64,000 nucleotides of DNA from Ignavibacteriales bacterium (GCA_020061465.1 JAGUYG010000006.1:1-64000); one strand, 5' to 3'; shown: positions 34,192-44,091, numbered from the stretch's first letter. Program-made: numbers and translations. The notes: generated by a model from the letters alone, not told the origin.

Positions 34192-34575
34192 TGCGTATTT
34201 TTCTTGACACTTCCGCTTATGCAAAACGATTTATAAAGGAGGAGGGAAGTGAAAAGATTGACGAAATATTGGCTTCAGCCGATGAATTGAGCCTTAGTAT
34301 TATATGTGTTCCGGAATTATTATCGGCGATGAATAGAAGATTAAGGGCACCTCTAAAATCTCAAATGACAAGCACCAAAAGACAAATAAATTCCAAATTC
34401 AAAAAACGAAATTTCAAATCCGAAGGATCGTTCCGACAAATACAGTTTTTGCTTTGTTTTGGTCATTTGTATTTTGGTTATTGGCTCTTATTTGAGATTT
34501 GTTTTTTGTGATTTGAGTTTTTAGAGATTCTCTAAGGCTGCAAAAAAAGTAATTCCGAATGTTAAATTTGTTTAA
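34191..34575 (+). pseudogene. VapC-like PIN toxin, disrupted
   Basis: Residues 1-54 are a PIN-domain start (MRIFLDTSAYAKRFIKEEGSE, with the first acidic Asp; later VPELLSAMNRRLR). At 34353 the frame runs into an AT-rich inverted-repeat element. After the element ends at 34524, a C-terminal PIN-like tail AAKKVIPNVKFV-stop appears in another frame (34538-34575). The middle third, with the other catalytic acidic residues, is gone. The toxin should be inactive. Confidence 0.75.
34353..34524. mobile_element. 172-bp AT-rich inverted-repeat (MITE-like) element
   Basis: The ends CTAAAATCTCAAAT (34353-34366) and ATTTGAGTTTTTAG (34511-34524) are inverted repeats with one mismatch. The arms continue as CAAA/TTTG-rich complementary stretches. 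TCCGAAGGATCGTTCCGA, a form of the micro-insert, sits near the centre (34419-34436). The element splits the VapC gene. A related element is at 46090-46310. Confidence 0.7.
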
Positions 34576-34605
34576 TTGTGCTTTTATCAGAACTACACTA
34601 AAAAA

Positions 34606-35463
34606 TTACGGCTCCACCGCTCTCAACACAATTACTCCCGTATGCTTTTTAATTTTTGCTAAATACTCCGGTAATGGTTCTTCACTTATCTGCACCTTTG
34701 CCCCAACCAATGGTGCGTGCATAAAATGGATTCTCCCGTTATCCACTTTAACTGCTATTCCTACATGACCAATATCTAAACCTTCGATGTTTGTTGTGAT
34801 GGCAATTAAATCGCCATTCTGAATTTTACTCTCATACAGATGAACTTTTTGCTTTGGAATGTAATAATACTCCCGTTCATTAATTTCTTTTTCCTGCTGT
34901 TCAATGATTGGAATGAACTTCGGATTTTCAGACAGGTGTAAATATTTATCCGGATTTTTTGACATGAAACCAACTTTGAATTGAATCTTCTCTCCCCCTA
35001 TTTCTTTTGTAACGTCTTCAACTATTCCCTTTTTAACATTATCAAAAATCCAATCGCTAAAGTAATGCAGCCGGGATGGATATTCGTCAATAATGCCGTT
35101 ACGATATCTTACTTTTATCAATTCACTTTGATAATCTTCAAAAGAGGATTTGTTTTGTTTAATCAATCTGGCAAAGGCAAGTGCATTTTCCAGGAATGTA
35201 GTACAATCCAATCCGGTTAAATTGATAATTAACTGTTCGCCGCCGCTTTTTTCTATTCCATGAGCTAAATAATCACCGCCTAAAAAAGTCTTCCCGATTT
35301 CTGCAATCACATCGCCAATCGGTTTTTGAGAAAGATTTTTATTGGCAGCAAACTCAAATTTTGATTCGCAAATTTGAACATCTTCAGCGGTATAAAATTG
35401 AGCATTTAAATTACTCAAACACGATATGAACAAGAAGATTACTTTAACCATCCGAATTTTCAT
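34606..35463 (-). CDS. DUF1460 / amidase-like exported protein (NlpC/P60 superfamily)
   Basis: A 285-residue exported protein (signal peptide ending NLNAQ). The conserved Cys is in GLDCTTFLENALAFARL, and the His pair in DIGHVGIAVKVDNGRIHFMHAPL. This is the pattern of DUF1460 N-acetylmuramoyl-alanine-amidase-like enzymes, which cut peptidoglycan stem peptides or related amides in the periplasm. ATG 35463 is chosen; an ATG at 35469 is also possible. It lies 59 bases after dnaB on the same strand and may share its transcript. Confidence 0.87.
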   Translation of the reverse strand: MKIRMVKVIFLFISCLSNLNAQFYTAEDVQICESKFEFAANKNLSQKPIGDVIAEIGKTFLGGDYLAHGIEKSGGEQLIINLTGLDCTTFLENALAFARLIKQNKSSFEDYQSELIKVRYRNGIIDEYPSRLHYFSDWIFDNVKKGIVEDVTKEIGGEKIQFKVGFMSKNPDKYLHLSENPKFIPIIEQQEKEINEREYYYIPKQKVHLYESKIQNGDLIAITTNIEGLDIGHVGIAVKVDNGRIHFMHAPLVGAKVQISEEPLPEYLAKIKKHTGVIVLRAVEP

Positions 35464-35521
35464 TAACATCAACTAATTTTTAATCGAATTTACTTTTATC
35501 CTTTTACTTTAATCTTTTATC

Positions 35522-36949
35522 TTAAATTATGTCTTCATCGATCTGTGCAACGGAGTAAGCCTCAATTTGCCTTGCGTGTGCAAGATTTTCAAAACGCGCA
35601 TACTCCTTAATAAATGCTAATTTAATTTCGCCTGTCGGACCGTTTCTTTGCTTGCCGATAATTACTTCGGCAACGCCTTCTAACGAGTTACCGTTCTCAT
35701 CTTTTAAGAGACCATAATATTCCGGTCGATTTAAGAAAAGAACAACATCGGCATCCTGTTCAATGGAGCCGGATTCACGGAGATCGGATAATTGAGGGCG
35801 TTTAACGGTTCGGGTTTCAACCGCGCGGTTTAATTGGGCTAATGCAATCACGGGAATTTTTAACTCCTTAGCTAATGACTTTAGTGAACGTGAAATATGT
35901 GAAATTTCCCGTTCGCGGCTTTCAGCTTTTGCCGGTCCTTGCATCAACTGAAGGTAATCGATAACAATAAGCCCTATATCTCTTTCGGCTTTCAATCTTC
36001 TTGCTTTTGCCCTAATTTCAAGCACCGATTGTGCCGGAGTGTCGTCGATATACAGCGGTGCAGCTATTAGCTTATGAGCATTCTTGGATAATTTCACGCC
36101 TTCTTCCAAAGGCAGCTTTCCTGTTCGAACCAGATGCGCATCGAGCCTGCCTTCGGCACAGAGCAATCTTATTACCAATTGCATTGTTGCCATTTCAAGA
36201 CTAAAAATACCGACGGGCACTTTGTGATCAACTGCCGCATTACGTGCAACTGAAAGCGCGAATGCAGTTTTTCCCATGGAGGGCCTAGCAGCAACAATTA
36301 TCAAATCGGATTTTTGGAATCCGCCTAAAAGTTCATCCAATTCATAAAATCCTGTGGGAACAGAAAACTTTTGCGGAGATTTTGTGTGAATGGCTTCAAT
36401 ATATTCTAACGCTTCCCGCACTGCCCTATCCATACCCGTAAAAGTTCTTTTCAAATGCGTTTCGGTTATATCGAATATTTTTCTCTCTGCCCGGTCTAAA
36501 ATATCAAAGGCATCTTCAGTTCCTTCATAAGCAGATCTTGCAATATCGTGAGAGTTGGTTATTAAGTTGCGAAGAATTTCTTTTTCCAAAATAATTTTTG
36601 CATGATACTCGATATTGGCAGCCGAAGAAATGTTTTGTGAAAGCTTGCTTAGATAAACCGCTCCTCCAACTTCTTCAACTTGCTCTCTCTTTTTTAACTC
36701 TTCATAAAGAGTTACCGTATCGATTGGTTCGCCTTGCTGAAAAAGACTTATCATCGCTTCGTAAATTTTTTGGTGTTCGCTAAGATAAAAACTTTCAGGA
36801 CGCAGAAATTCAAGAGCTTTGGGCACCGCTTCTTTTTCGATCATCATAGCGCCCAACACTGCCGCTTCTATTTCCGGTGCTGCCGGTGGTTTAACATCTG
36901 CGGGGATGAGTTTTTCAACGTTGCTGACGGTATTTTTTTTCCGTGCCAT
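35522..36949 (-). CDS. dnaB: replicative DNA helicase
   Basis: The 475-residue hexameric helicase of the replication fork. The N-terminal domain (PPAAPEIEAAVLGAMMIEKEA) binds primase. The C-terminal RecA-like core has Walker A ARPSMGKTAFAL (about residue 218), Walker B LIVIDYLQLM and the arginine-finger region SREREISHISRSLK. RDEXXQ-like RLSDLRESGSIEQDAD is matched by QLSDLRESGSIEQDADV. No intein is present. Length is normal. It is followed by the amidase-like gene. Confidence 0.97.
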   Translation of the reverse strand: MARKKNTVSNVEKLIPADVKPPAAPEIEAAVLGAMMIEKEAVPKALEFLRPESFYLSEHQKIYEAMISLFQQGEPIDTVTLYEELKKREQVEEVGGAVYLSKLSQNISSAANIEYHAKIILEKEILRNLITNSHDIARSAYEGTEDAFDILDRAERKIFDITETHLKRTFTGMDRAVREALEYIEAIHTKSPQKFSVPTGFYELDELLGGFQKSDLIIVAARPSMGKTAFALSVARNAAVDHKVPVGIFSLEMATMQLVIRLLCAEGRLDAHLVRTGKLPLEEGVKLSKNAHKLIAAPLYIDDTPAQSVLEIRAKARRLKAERDIGLIVIDYLQLMQGPAKAESREREISHISRSLKSLAKELKIPVIALAQLNRAVETRTVKRPQLSDLRESGSIEQDADVVLFLNRPEYYGLLKDENGNSLEGVAEVIIGKQRNGPTGEIKLAFIKEYARFENLAHARQIEAYSVAQIDEDII

Positions 36950-37111
36950 CGTAATATTAAAATAAAAATGAATTAATCGTTGTTGAATCTACTAACTTAA
37001 TTTAACTGAAATTTACTTACGAAAACATTCATTTACAAAAGTATCACTAATTGAATTTAAAGCGGAAATAATTTGAAAGGAACATTTAAAAACTAAATTA
37101 TATAATTTTTA

Positions 37112-37852
37112 TCAGTTTCCCTTCATCTCATCATACAGCTTTCTAAATTTTTGCACATCCTCCCAGCAGCCGCGTTTCCAATTCGGATTTCTAAGCAAAG
37201 CAGCCGGATGATAAGTAACCATCACTTTTACTTTACCAAGTTCAAATATTTTTCCGCGTAAAGCCGAAAGCGAATCTTTCTTTTTTAGCAATCCCTGTGC
37301 TGCCGTTAAACCTAAACATAATATTAGTTTTGGCTTGATAAGCTGTATCTGTTTGGTTAAATAAGGAAGACATGTTTCCATTTCTGAAGGCAGGGGTGTG
37401 CGGTTGCCCGGCGGGCGGCATTTAACTACATTGCCGATATAAACTTCCTGCCGGGTGAAATGAATTGCTTTTAGAATATCATTTAATAGTTGTCCTGCCC
37501 GACCAACGAACGGTTCGCCAAGCCTGTCCTCATCCGCACCGGGTCCTTCACCTATCAGCATTACATCGGCATTCGGGTTTCCTACACCGAAGACAAATTT
37601 ATTTCGTCCCTTATGTAAAACGCATTTTGTACATTCGTAAATTTTATCATACAGCTCATCTAACGACTCAGCCATTTCCCAGGTTTCAATGGCTTCTAAA
37701 GCCGGATTATGTGATGAGTCTGATGATGAGTCTGTTCTCACCTCAGTTTTTCTTAATGATAAAGAAGACGTAAAAAGTTCATCGCCGTAAATTTCTTTCT
37801 GTTCTTTTAATGCTTCGATGATTTTTTCTTTTAGTGTGTATTCGGATTTCAT
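37112..37852 (-). CDS. uracil-DNA glycosylase, family 4 (Fe-S type)
   Basis: A 246-residue repair enzyme that removes uracil from DNA. Motif A is [20 protein letters not shown], and motif B is [12 protein letters not shown]. Four cluster-ligand Cys are at [13 protein letters not shown] and METCLPY, as in the 4Fe-4S family 4 (UdgA) enzymes. An N-terminal charged extension of about 70 residues precedes the core. It lies 125 bases downstream of coaBC on the same strand, with a hairpin between. Confidence 0.93.
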   Translation of the reverse strand: MKSEYTLKEKIIEALKEQKEIYGDELFTSSLSLRKTEVRTDSSSDSSHNPALEAIETWEMAESLDELYDKIYECTKCVLHKGRNKFVFGVGNPNADVMLIGEGPGADEDRLGEPFVGRAGQLLNDILKAIHFTRQEVYIGNVVKCRPPGNRTPLPSEMETCLPYLTKQIQLIKPKLILCLGLTAAQGLLKKKDSLSALRGKIFELGKVKVMVTYHPAALLRNPNWKRGCWEDVQKFRKLYDEMKGN

Positions 37853-37899
37853 GAAAGGCTCAGCAGTAATGAATCATAAAAATAAACCAAGTATTTATG

Positions 37900-37940
37900 G
37901 CACAGATTCCGATACTCGCACGCCACCGTATAATCTGTGC
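37900..37940 (-). repeat. hairpin between coaBC and the glycosylase gene
   Basis: GCACAGATT (37900-37908) and AATCTGTGC (37932-37940) form a nine-pair stem with a 23-base loop. There is no T run, so it is more likely a small palindromic repeat than a terminator. Confidence 0.45.
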
Positions 37941-37977
37941 TGCAAAAATTTAACGTTTCGAAAAACGATTTAATAAA

Positions 37978-39189
37978 TTATTTCAACTTCAAAATTTCAG
38001 AGAGGATTTTATTTGCAGCCTGGAATTTAGACTGCAGCGGGTAGTCAACTTCTTTACCCGATCGATGAAATATTGTAATCTTATTCGTGTCATATTCAAA
38101 GCCGCTGCGTTCATCGCTTAAAGAGTTTAACACAATCATATCCAAATTTTTATCTTTCAGCTTCTTTAATGCATTTGCTTTCTCTTCATCTGTTTCCAGA
38201 GCAAAGCCTATTATTTTTTTTCCGCGCTTATTTATCGATGCTAATATGTCAACAGTTTGTTTAAGCTTCAAGTTTTTAAGATGCTCTTCTTTTTTTATCT
38301 TTTTAATAGCCGCCGATTCCGGTTGGTAATCAGCAACTGCCGCAGACATTATCAATATTTGGTTATCCTTTAAATATTTTTCGACTGCTTCTTTCATTTC
38401 AAAAGTAGAACGAACTTTGACCGTATTTATTTCAGGATAAATTTTTTCATAAACCGGACCTGAAATCAAGGTTACCTCGGCACCGCGTAGATAAGCTGCT
38501 TTTACAAGGTTAAATCCCATTTTGCCTGATGACCTATTTCCTATAAATCTAACGGGATCAATGTCTTCGAAAGTAGGACCTGCCGTTATCAAAATTTTTT
38601 TGCCCGATAAATCTTTGGTATAACCGCTAAGAATTAGTTCGACTGCGTCGATAATTTTTTCCGGTTCGGGAAAACGCCCAATGCCGCTCAATCCACTTGC
38701 AAGGCTTCCAACCTCGGCTTCAATAACGTAATGCCCTAATTCGGACAGCTTGTTCAAATTTTGTCGTGTAATTGGTTTTTCATACATATCGGTATCGGCA
38801 GCCGGTGCTATAATTAAAGGGCATCGAAGGGCTAAAGCAAGAATGGTTAAAGCATTATCGGCAAAACCATGTGCAATTTTAGCCGCTGTGTTAACTGTGG
38901 CAGGCGCAATAATCATCAGGTCAGCCCAGAGTGCATAATCTATGTGCCATGTTTTAAGACCGGTGCCATCTTGCTGCGATTCAGGGAACACATTAACTAT
39001 TACTTCATTGCCGGATAGAGAAGAAAACGTTAGTGGTGCTATAAACTGAAGTGCGGAAGGAGTCATTACAACTCTAACTTCCGCACCTCTTTCTCTTAAT
39101 TCTCGTGTTAGATAACATGCTTTATAAGCTGCGATACATCCGGTAACGCCGAGAATGATTTTTTTACCGGATAATATATCATTAAGCAT
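37978..39189 (-). CDS. coaBC: phosphopantothenoylcysteine decarboxylase / phosphopantothenate-cysteine ligase
   Basis: A 403-residue bifunctional coenzyme A enzyme. The flavin-binding decarboxylase half (residues 1-185) shows GVTGCIAAYKAC, the APATVNTAAKIAHGFADN substrate motif and PADTDMYE. The ligase half shows ITAGPTFEDIDPVRFIGNRSSGKMG and the SAAVADYQP segment. Length is normal. It follows the rpoZ gene of the yicC-gmk-rpoZ group; a MITE lies between. Confidence 0.96.
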   Translation of the reverse strand: MLNDILSGKKIILGVTGCIAAYKACYLTRELRERGAEVRVVMTPSALQFIAPLTFSSLSGNEVIVNVFPESQQDGTGLKTWHIDYALWADLMIIAPATVNTAAKIAHGFADNALTILALALRCPLIIAPAADTDMYEKPITRQNLNKLSELGHYVIEAEVGSLASGLSGIGRFPEPEKIIDAVELILSGYTKDLSGKKILITAGPTFEDIDPVRFIGNRSSGKMGFNLVKAAYLRGAEVTLISGPVYEKIYPEINTVKVRSTFEMKEAVEKYLKDNQILIMSAAVADYQPESAAIKKIKKEEHLKNLKLKQTVDILASINKRGKKIIGFALETDEEKANALKKLKDKNLDMIVLNSLSDERSGFEYDTNKITIFHRSGKEVDYPLQSKFQAANKILSEILKLK

Positions 39190-39246
39190 GTTTAAAAGAC
39201 TTGAGTTTAATTAAAGAATCAACATAGAGAAAAAATCTATGTATTT

Positions 39247-39442
39247 TAGTTTACTCCAGTTGACCCCTTGAGTTATTTACGAATCATAAACCGTTAAAAC
39301 GGTTTCACTCTCAAGGTTTTGTTTTCAGCAGCCCACGACTTAAGTCGTGGGTTGCTTAAGAAAAGCTCAAACAATAAACCGTTTTATCAGAAGAATCCTA
39401 TGGAACGGTTTCCATTTTAAACTGTCAACTTGAGTTAGTTTA
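39247..39442 (-). mobile_element. 196-bp MITE with terminal inverted repeats, copy B
   Basis: Same length and structure as the 31181 element but inverted. The ends are TAGTTTACTCCAGTTGACC (39247-39265) and the complement at 39424-39442. The plain AAACCGTTAAAACGGTTT palindrome is now on the left, CCCACGACTTAAGTCGTGGG at the centre, and the palindrome with a decayed micro-insert on the right. It is placed between rpoZ and coaBC. Confidence 0.8.
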
Positions 39443-39471
39443 CAATAGAGACTACATGTCAAAAAATTTCT

Positions 39472-39768
39472 TTAGTTTGGTTTTTTGTATTCATATTCAA
39501 TCTTCGATTCAAGCAGTTCATTCAAAGCTTGAATGTGAGGTTTTTCTCTGGTTTCGAAGTCCAGCGAAATTTTTAATTGAGCCGGATTTTCGATATCCTC
39601 GCTTTCATCATCGGTACCTGTAGTTGGTATAGTACTCAACAAAGCGTTGAACTCTATTTTATTCTCATCGTTAATTTGACGTGACCGTTTAGAGGCTACA
39701 ATTATAGCTTCGTACACATTTGCTGCACGTTCGTCAATCACTCTTAAATCAATCGGATTTATTTCCAT
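39472..39768 (-). CDS. rpoZ: RNA polymerase omega subunit
   Basis: A 98-residue protein that starts MEINPIDLRVIDERAANVYEA and contains IVASKRSRQIN, as in omega subunits of the FCB group. The tail is long and acidic. It overlaps the gmk gene by 20 bases in the conserved order yicC-gmk-rpoZ-coaBC, which strengthens the call. The subunit helps assembly of the beta-prime subunit of RNA polymerase. Confidence 0.88.
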   Translation of the reverse strand: MEINPIDLRVIDERAANVYEAIIVASKRSRQINDENKIEFNALLSTIPTTGTDDESEDIENPAQLKISLDFETREKPHIQALNELLESKIEYEYKKPN

Positions 39769-40345
39769 CCGTGTTCACTCCTTTTATTATTTTAGAAATT
39801 AAAATTTTTGCTTCGTTAATTGCAGTGTTTAAATCTTTGTTGATGATAAAATAATTAAATTTATCTTTTAAGCTCAATTCCATTTTTGCGCGCTCAATCC
39901 TTTTGTTAAGGTCTAACGCGCTTTCAGTCATTCGGTTTTTTAGCCTTTTAACCAATTCTTCGAAGCTCGGAGGCAAAATGTAAATAAGCACTGCATTCGG
40001 ATAGCTTTTCTTAATTGCGAGTGCTCCCTTTACGTCTATTTCAAGTATTACCGACTTTCCTTCGTGAATCGTATCATCAATAAATTTTTTTAATGTGCCG
40101 TAATAATATCCGTAAAATTTTTCCCACTCGGCAAATTCATTTTGTTCAATCTTCTTTTTGAATTCTTCTTCGCTAATAAAGTAATAATGAACTCCGTCAA
40201 TTTCATTTTCTCTTTTTTTTCTTGTAGTAGCCGAAACGGAAAAAACTAATTCTGGAAACTCATTTAAGATGCTTCTTACAATTGTGGTTTTACCCGTACC
40301 GCTCGGTGCGGATACCGCTATAATCTCTCCTAACTTACCGCTCAA
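39749..40345 (-). CDS. gmk: guanylate kinase
   Basis: The 198-residue enzyme makes GDP from GMP and ATP. The P-loop APSGTGKTTI is near residue 14. The GMP-binding segment SATTRKKRENEIDGVHYYF and the lid ILPPSFEELVKRLKNR are intact. It lies four bases after yicC and overlaps rpoZ. Length is normal. Confidence 0.97.
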   Translation of the reverse strand: MSGKLGEIIAVSAPSGTGKTTIVRSILNEFPELVFSVSATTRKKRENEIDGVHYYFISEEEFKKKIEQNEFAEWEKFYGYYYGTLKKFIDDTIHEGKSVILEIDVKGALAIKKSYPNAVLIYILPPSFEELVKRLKNRMTESALDLNKRIERAKMELSLKDKFNYFIINKDLNTAINEAKILISKIIKGVNTDGNKSD

Positions 40346-40349
40346 ACAA

Positions 40350-41225
40350 TTACTCGATGTTTTGAATTTGTTCGCGTATTTTTTCTATTTCTTCCTTTAT
40401 CAGAACAGTGTTATGTGTTATCAAAGTTGAAACGGATTTTGACGAAATCGTGTTCGCTTCTCTGTTCATTTCCTGACAAAGAAAATTTAACTTTCTTCCG
40501 GGTTCATCTTCGTTGTATAAACTTTCAAGAAAAAATTTCAAATGACTTCGGAGCCTAACACACTCTTCGGTTGCATCGGCACGGTCGGCAATAAGCGCTA
40601 ATTCCGCTTGAAGCCTTTCGTTATATGGTGTCAAGTCAGCTATAAGAATCTTAATTCTTTCCTTCAGAGTTTCAAAATATTCGGCAACCGAAACAGCGGC
40701 ATTTTTTTCAATCACATCAAGTTTTTCTTCAATTATTTTAATTCTGTTTGCTAAGTCGGCGGCTAATTCATGTCCCTCGTTTTTTTTCATCACCAAAAGC
40801 TCATCAATTGCAGCAGCCAGAGCTTTTTTAATCAATTCAAATTCGTCTTCCGAATATAGCTGTTCAATTGGTGCAAAAATATCTTTACTTTGAAGCAAAT
40901 GATCAAGTTTTATTTTATCGGTAAGCTTAGCGGCTTTCTTAATTCCCTTCAGAAGGGAAACGTAAGTTTTTAACTTTTCCCTATCTATAGTAAGTTCTTC
41001 GTCTTCCGTACCGTTTCTTTTTAATTGAATGGAGATTGATATTTTTCCTCTTTTTACACTTTTTTTAATTAATTCTCTCAGCTCGTACTCTTTATTTAGT
41101 AAAGAAGAGGGCAGGCGAAGAGAAATGTCTAAGTACCTGCTGTTCACGCTTCGAACTTCTATCTCAACACTTATTTTATTGTGGGCTGCGGTGCCTTTCC
41201 CGTAGCCTGTCATGCTGTAAATCAT
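40350..41225 (-). CDS. yicC: YicC-family endoribonuclease
   Basis: A 291-residue protein with the family N-terminus MIYSMTGYGKG, SVNSRYLDISLRLP, and the C-terminal GRKLNFLCQEMNREANTISSKS. Family members are RNA endonucleases conserved next to gmk and rpoZ. All the hallmark segments are present and length is normal (about 290). Confidence 0.95.
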   Translation of the reverse strand: MIYSMTGYGKGTAAHNKISVEIEVRSVNSRYLDISLRLPSSLLNKEYELRELIKKSVKRGKISISIQLKRNGTEDEELTIDREKLKTYVSLLKGIKKAAKLTDKIKLDHLLQSKDIFAPIEQLYSEDEFELIKKALAAAIDELLVMKKNEGHELAADLANRIKIIEEKLDVIEKNAAVSVAEYFETLKERIKILIADLTPYNERLQAELALIADRADATEECVRLRSHLKFFLESLYNEDEPGRKLNFLCQEMNREANTISSKSVSTLITHNTVLIKEEIEKIREQIQNIE

Positions 41226-41400
41226 CTATAAACCTAAAAAATAGTTGCGAAAAATAACCATTTTCTAAAGGTAAACAAAATGTTATTCTTCTCAATACAA
41301 ATTCGAGTATGCGGGTTTCACATTGGAATTCATGCGAATTAATGAAGCTGTAAAAAATTTATTTTACCGTGGTTTAGACGAGGGTTGGCTTTAAGAATTA

Positions 41401-43407
41401 TTAAAATGCCTCCCCTATTCCAAAATGAAATTCAAGATTACTCCAAATGCTTTTATCACGATCTTGCCAGATGAATTTTTTAGATGATGGATCGTAAAAC
41501 TTAAAACCAAAATCGATACGGAATGGAGCAATCGGAGTGTAATATCTGAAACCTATACCGGCAGCCATGGCTAATTCGTCGTACCGAAAATCTTTATAGC
41601 CTATCCATGTATTCCCGTAATCATAAAAGAGCACTGTTCCAAGTTCTTCGATAAAACGGTAGCGCAGTTCAAAATTACCTTCCAATAAAAATGTTCCGCC
41701 TTTTACATTTTCGCCTATTATACCCCTGACGGTGTCTGCATCTGAAGGTCTCAATTCATTTGAACGCCAGCCGCGAACCGAGTTGCTGCCGCCTGCAAAA
41801 AAAGTTCTGTTAAGAGGAATACCGGCATAATCACCATGGTAAGCTTGCAGATGACCGGAACGAATCTTTATTGCAAATATCGAATTTTTTTTCCGGTTCA
41901 TCGGTATATAAAACGAACCGGTAGCAAGCACCTTATAAAATAACGCCCCCTCAAATTTATAATTCAATATTTTCGATATTAAATGAGGAATGGAATTAGC
42001 TTCTTCCATATTGAGTGATAGATTTAATCCCTGTGTAGGAAAAAGGATATCGTCGGCAGTGGTTTTGCCTATATCCACACCTAAAATTGAAAGCAGCTTG
42101 TTGGAGAGGCTGTCGTTGCGGGTTCTATAAAGTTCATGGGTTCTTTCAACATTATAAGATGTGCTTAAAAAATTGACGAATGTGTATCGCGGAAGCTCAA
42201 ATTCGAATGTAGCTTTAGAACCGTAAGTTGTTATGTTAAAATTCCTTTGTTTATTTATAGTTGCATAATTTTCCCATGTACCTAGTATCGGTCTGTTGAA
42301 AAGAAACGGCTGCTCAATTTTAAGCCTCGCATCAATGTAGCCTAACAGAGTAGTATCGCGAAATGAAAATCGTTTAATTAGTTTATCATAATCGATATTA
42401 AAAAAATCCTGCACACCGAACGATGACCCTATAGTTAGCTTTCGCGCTTCTCCCAGAAAATTCTTTTTAATAAACGCTATTCCCAAACCTACGTTTAACG
42501 CACTTTGCTGATTGTTCAGTATTACTTCGGGGGATAATTCGTTCATTCTTCCGATGCTTCCGTCTATTTTCAGCGGCACCCGATTGCCCGCAGTATCCTC
42601 TTCAACAGGATTGACAACCACCAAGTTAAACAAACCGGTTCTAAAAAGACGAACCTGACTCCTCTTAATTTTTTCGAAGTTATAAATTTCCCCCGGCGAT
42701 ATACCTGTAATTTTGCTCAAAAGATCTTCCTCAACAAAAGGTGCACCTTCTCCTCTCTTCTCTACAACTACGGTATCAATTACGAATTGCTGGTGAGTGG
42801 TGAAATAGATTTCCTGTTCTGCCTTTTGGTATAAAGTATCCTGATAAATTATCGTGCTGTCGAACGAAGCAAGCATGTATCCATTATTTAATAGAATGGC
42901 TAACGCTTTTTCGATTTTTAACTCCATATTTTTTTGAGAGAAATGGTCTGTTGTGTCGACTGCAATTTCTTGCTGAATTGACCAGGCAACTGCAGAAGGT
43001 ACCTTCTCAATCCCCTTTATTTGAACATTTCCGTAGTAGGATGGAGGTCCCTCAATAATTTTATAAATCAGATTCACTCTTTTAGCAGTAGAATCAACAT
43101 CATACTCATAAGAGAATTGTGCAAGGAAAAAACTATTTGCGTTATAAAAATCTTTTAGCGCGGTTAGATCGATTGCTGTGCTTGAAGAATCGAAGTAAAC
43201 GGGTTCGCTGCCTAATGGAGTAAATGAATTTAAAAATTTCCAAAACCACCATGGAGTTTCTTCCGAAAGAATAATATCTCTCAGTACCGATGAAGAGAAC
43301 TGATTATTTCCTTCAAACTTAATTGAATATAATTCATACTTGTCATCCTGTGCTAAAGAAGCGGAAGAAAATAAAAAAGCTAATGTAATTACTAATATTC
43401 GGGGCAT
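41401..43407 (-). CDS. BamA/TamA-like outer-membrane protein (POTRA plus barrel)
   Basis: A 668-residue protein with signal peptide (ending SLAQ), three POTRA-like modules at about residues 25-270 (YELYSIKFEGNNQFSSSVLRD; GPPSYYGNVQIKGIEKV) and a C-terminal 16-strand-type surface-antigen barrel. The barrel has the family loop GGSNSVRGWRSNELRP, equivalent to VRGF/Y. It ends LEFHFGIGEAF, with aromatic residue at the end as usual. It is likely an outer-membrane assembly or translocation factor, closer to TamA by size. No essential bam partners are adjacent. Confidence 0.88.
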   Translation of the reverse strand: MPRILVITLAFLFSSASLAQDDKYELYSIKFEGNNQFSSSVLRDIILSEETPWWFWKFLNSFTPLGSEPVYFDSSSTAIDLTALKDFYNANSFFLAQFSYEYDVDSTAKRVNLIYKIIEGPPSYYGNVQIKGIEKVPSAVAWSIQQEIAVDTTDHFSQKNMELKIEKALAILLNNGYMLASFDSTIIYQDTLYQKAEQEIYFTTHQQFVIDTVVVEKRGEGAPFVEEDLLSKITGISPGEIYNFEKIKRSQVRLFRTGLFNLVVVNPVEEDTAGNRVPLKIDGSIGRMNELSPEVILNNQQSALNVGLGIAFIKKNFLGEARKLTIGSSFGVQDFFNIDYDKLIKRFSFRDTTLLGYIDARLKIEQPFLFNRPILGTWENYATINKQRNFNITTYGSKATFEFELPRYTFVNFLSTSYNVERTHELYRTRNDSLSNKLLSILGVDIGKTTADDILFPTQGLNLSLNMEEANSIPHLISKILNYKFEGALFYKVLATGSFYIPMNRKKNSIFAIKIRSGHLQAYHGDYAGIPLNRTFFAGGSNSVRGWRSNELRPSDADTVRGIIGENVKGGTFLLEGNFELRYRFIEELGTVLFYDYGNTWIGYKDFRYDELAMAAGIGFRYYTPIAPFRIDFGFKFYDPSSKKFIWQDRDKSIWSNLEFHFGIGEAF

Positions 43408-43455
43408 TAATTAATATCACGTTCGAGAATTATAAATAACATTACTTCGATTCGA

Positions 43456-44091
43456 TTAATTCTGGTTTAATTCTTTATCTGCCTTAACCACTTGAAGAGC
43501 AGGGTATTCTCTTTTGAAATTGCTAATGAAGAAATTTCTTACTTCAGGCATGGTGATATTTTCCGACAAAAATAAAGCAGCCGCCTGCCCGGGTTCCGAA
43601 ATTAAATGTGAATAAAAAATTTCTTTCTGATTGAAGTTGACAAGATACGAAAATACCTCCCCTCCTCCGGAGCCGATAAAGTAATCCAACGAACTATAGT
43701 AGACTAATTCATAATCAAACGAAGGAAATTTAATTTTTTGAACGAGACATTCTTTGAATGATCCATCCAGCAGATTGGATTCGAATACATTTTCAAATTT
43801 TTTTCCGGATTTTTTGAGATGAACAAATTTGATTCCCCATTGTTCGCTGTCCAATATTTCAATTCCGGAAGCAATTTGAATAACCGTATCTGAATCGAAA
43901 GTTCCTTTGTATGCGAATTTAATATCATCGCCCAATAATGCTTTAGCCTTCTGAAGAACGAACTCAGGATTATTAAAATCTTCCGTCGAGCCTTCGTCAC
44001 CGTCGGGCTGAGAATCTTTTTCTCCGCATGAAATATATGCGAGGGAAAAAATTAAAATAAACAAGCCGATAAAAATTTTACTTGATAACAA
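43456..44091 (-). CDS. lipoprotein of unknown function
   Basis: A 211-residue lipoprotein (lipobox LAYISCGEK, Cys near residue 22) followed by an acidic linker and a mixed alpha/beta domain. I do not recognise the family. Its start overlaps the end of the L,D-transpeptidase-like gene by 14 bases, and the BamA-like gene follows 48 bases on, so it may belong to an envelope operon. Confidence 0.65.
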   Translation of the reverse strand: MLSSKIFIGLFILIFSLAYISCGEKDSQPDGDEGSTEDFNNPEFVLQKAKALLGDDIKFAYKGTFDSDTVIQIASGIEILDSEQWGIKFVHLKKSGKKFENVFESNLLDGSFKECLVQKIKFPSFDYELVYYSSLDYFIGSGGGEVFSYLVNFNQKEIFYSHLISEPGQAAALFLSENITMPEVRNFFISNFKREYPALQVVKADKELNQN

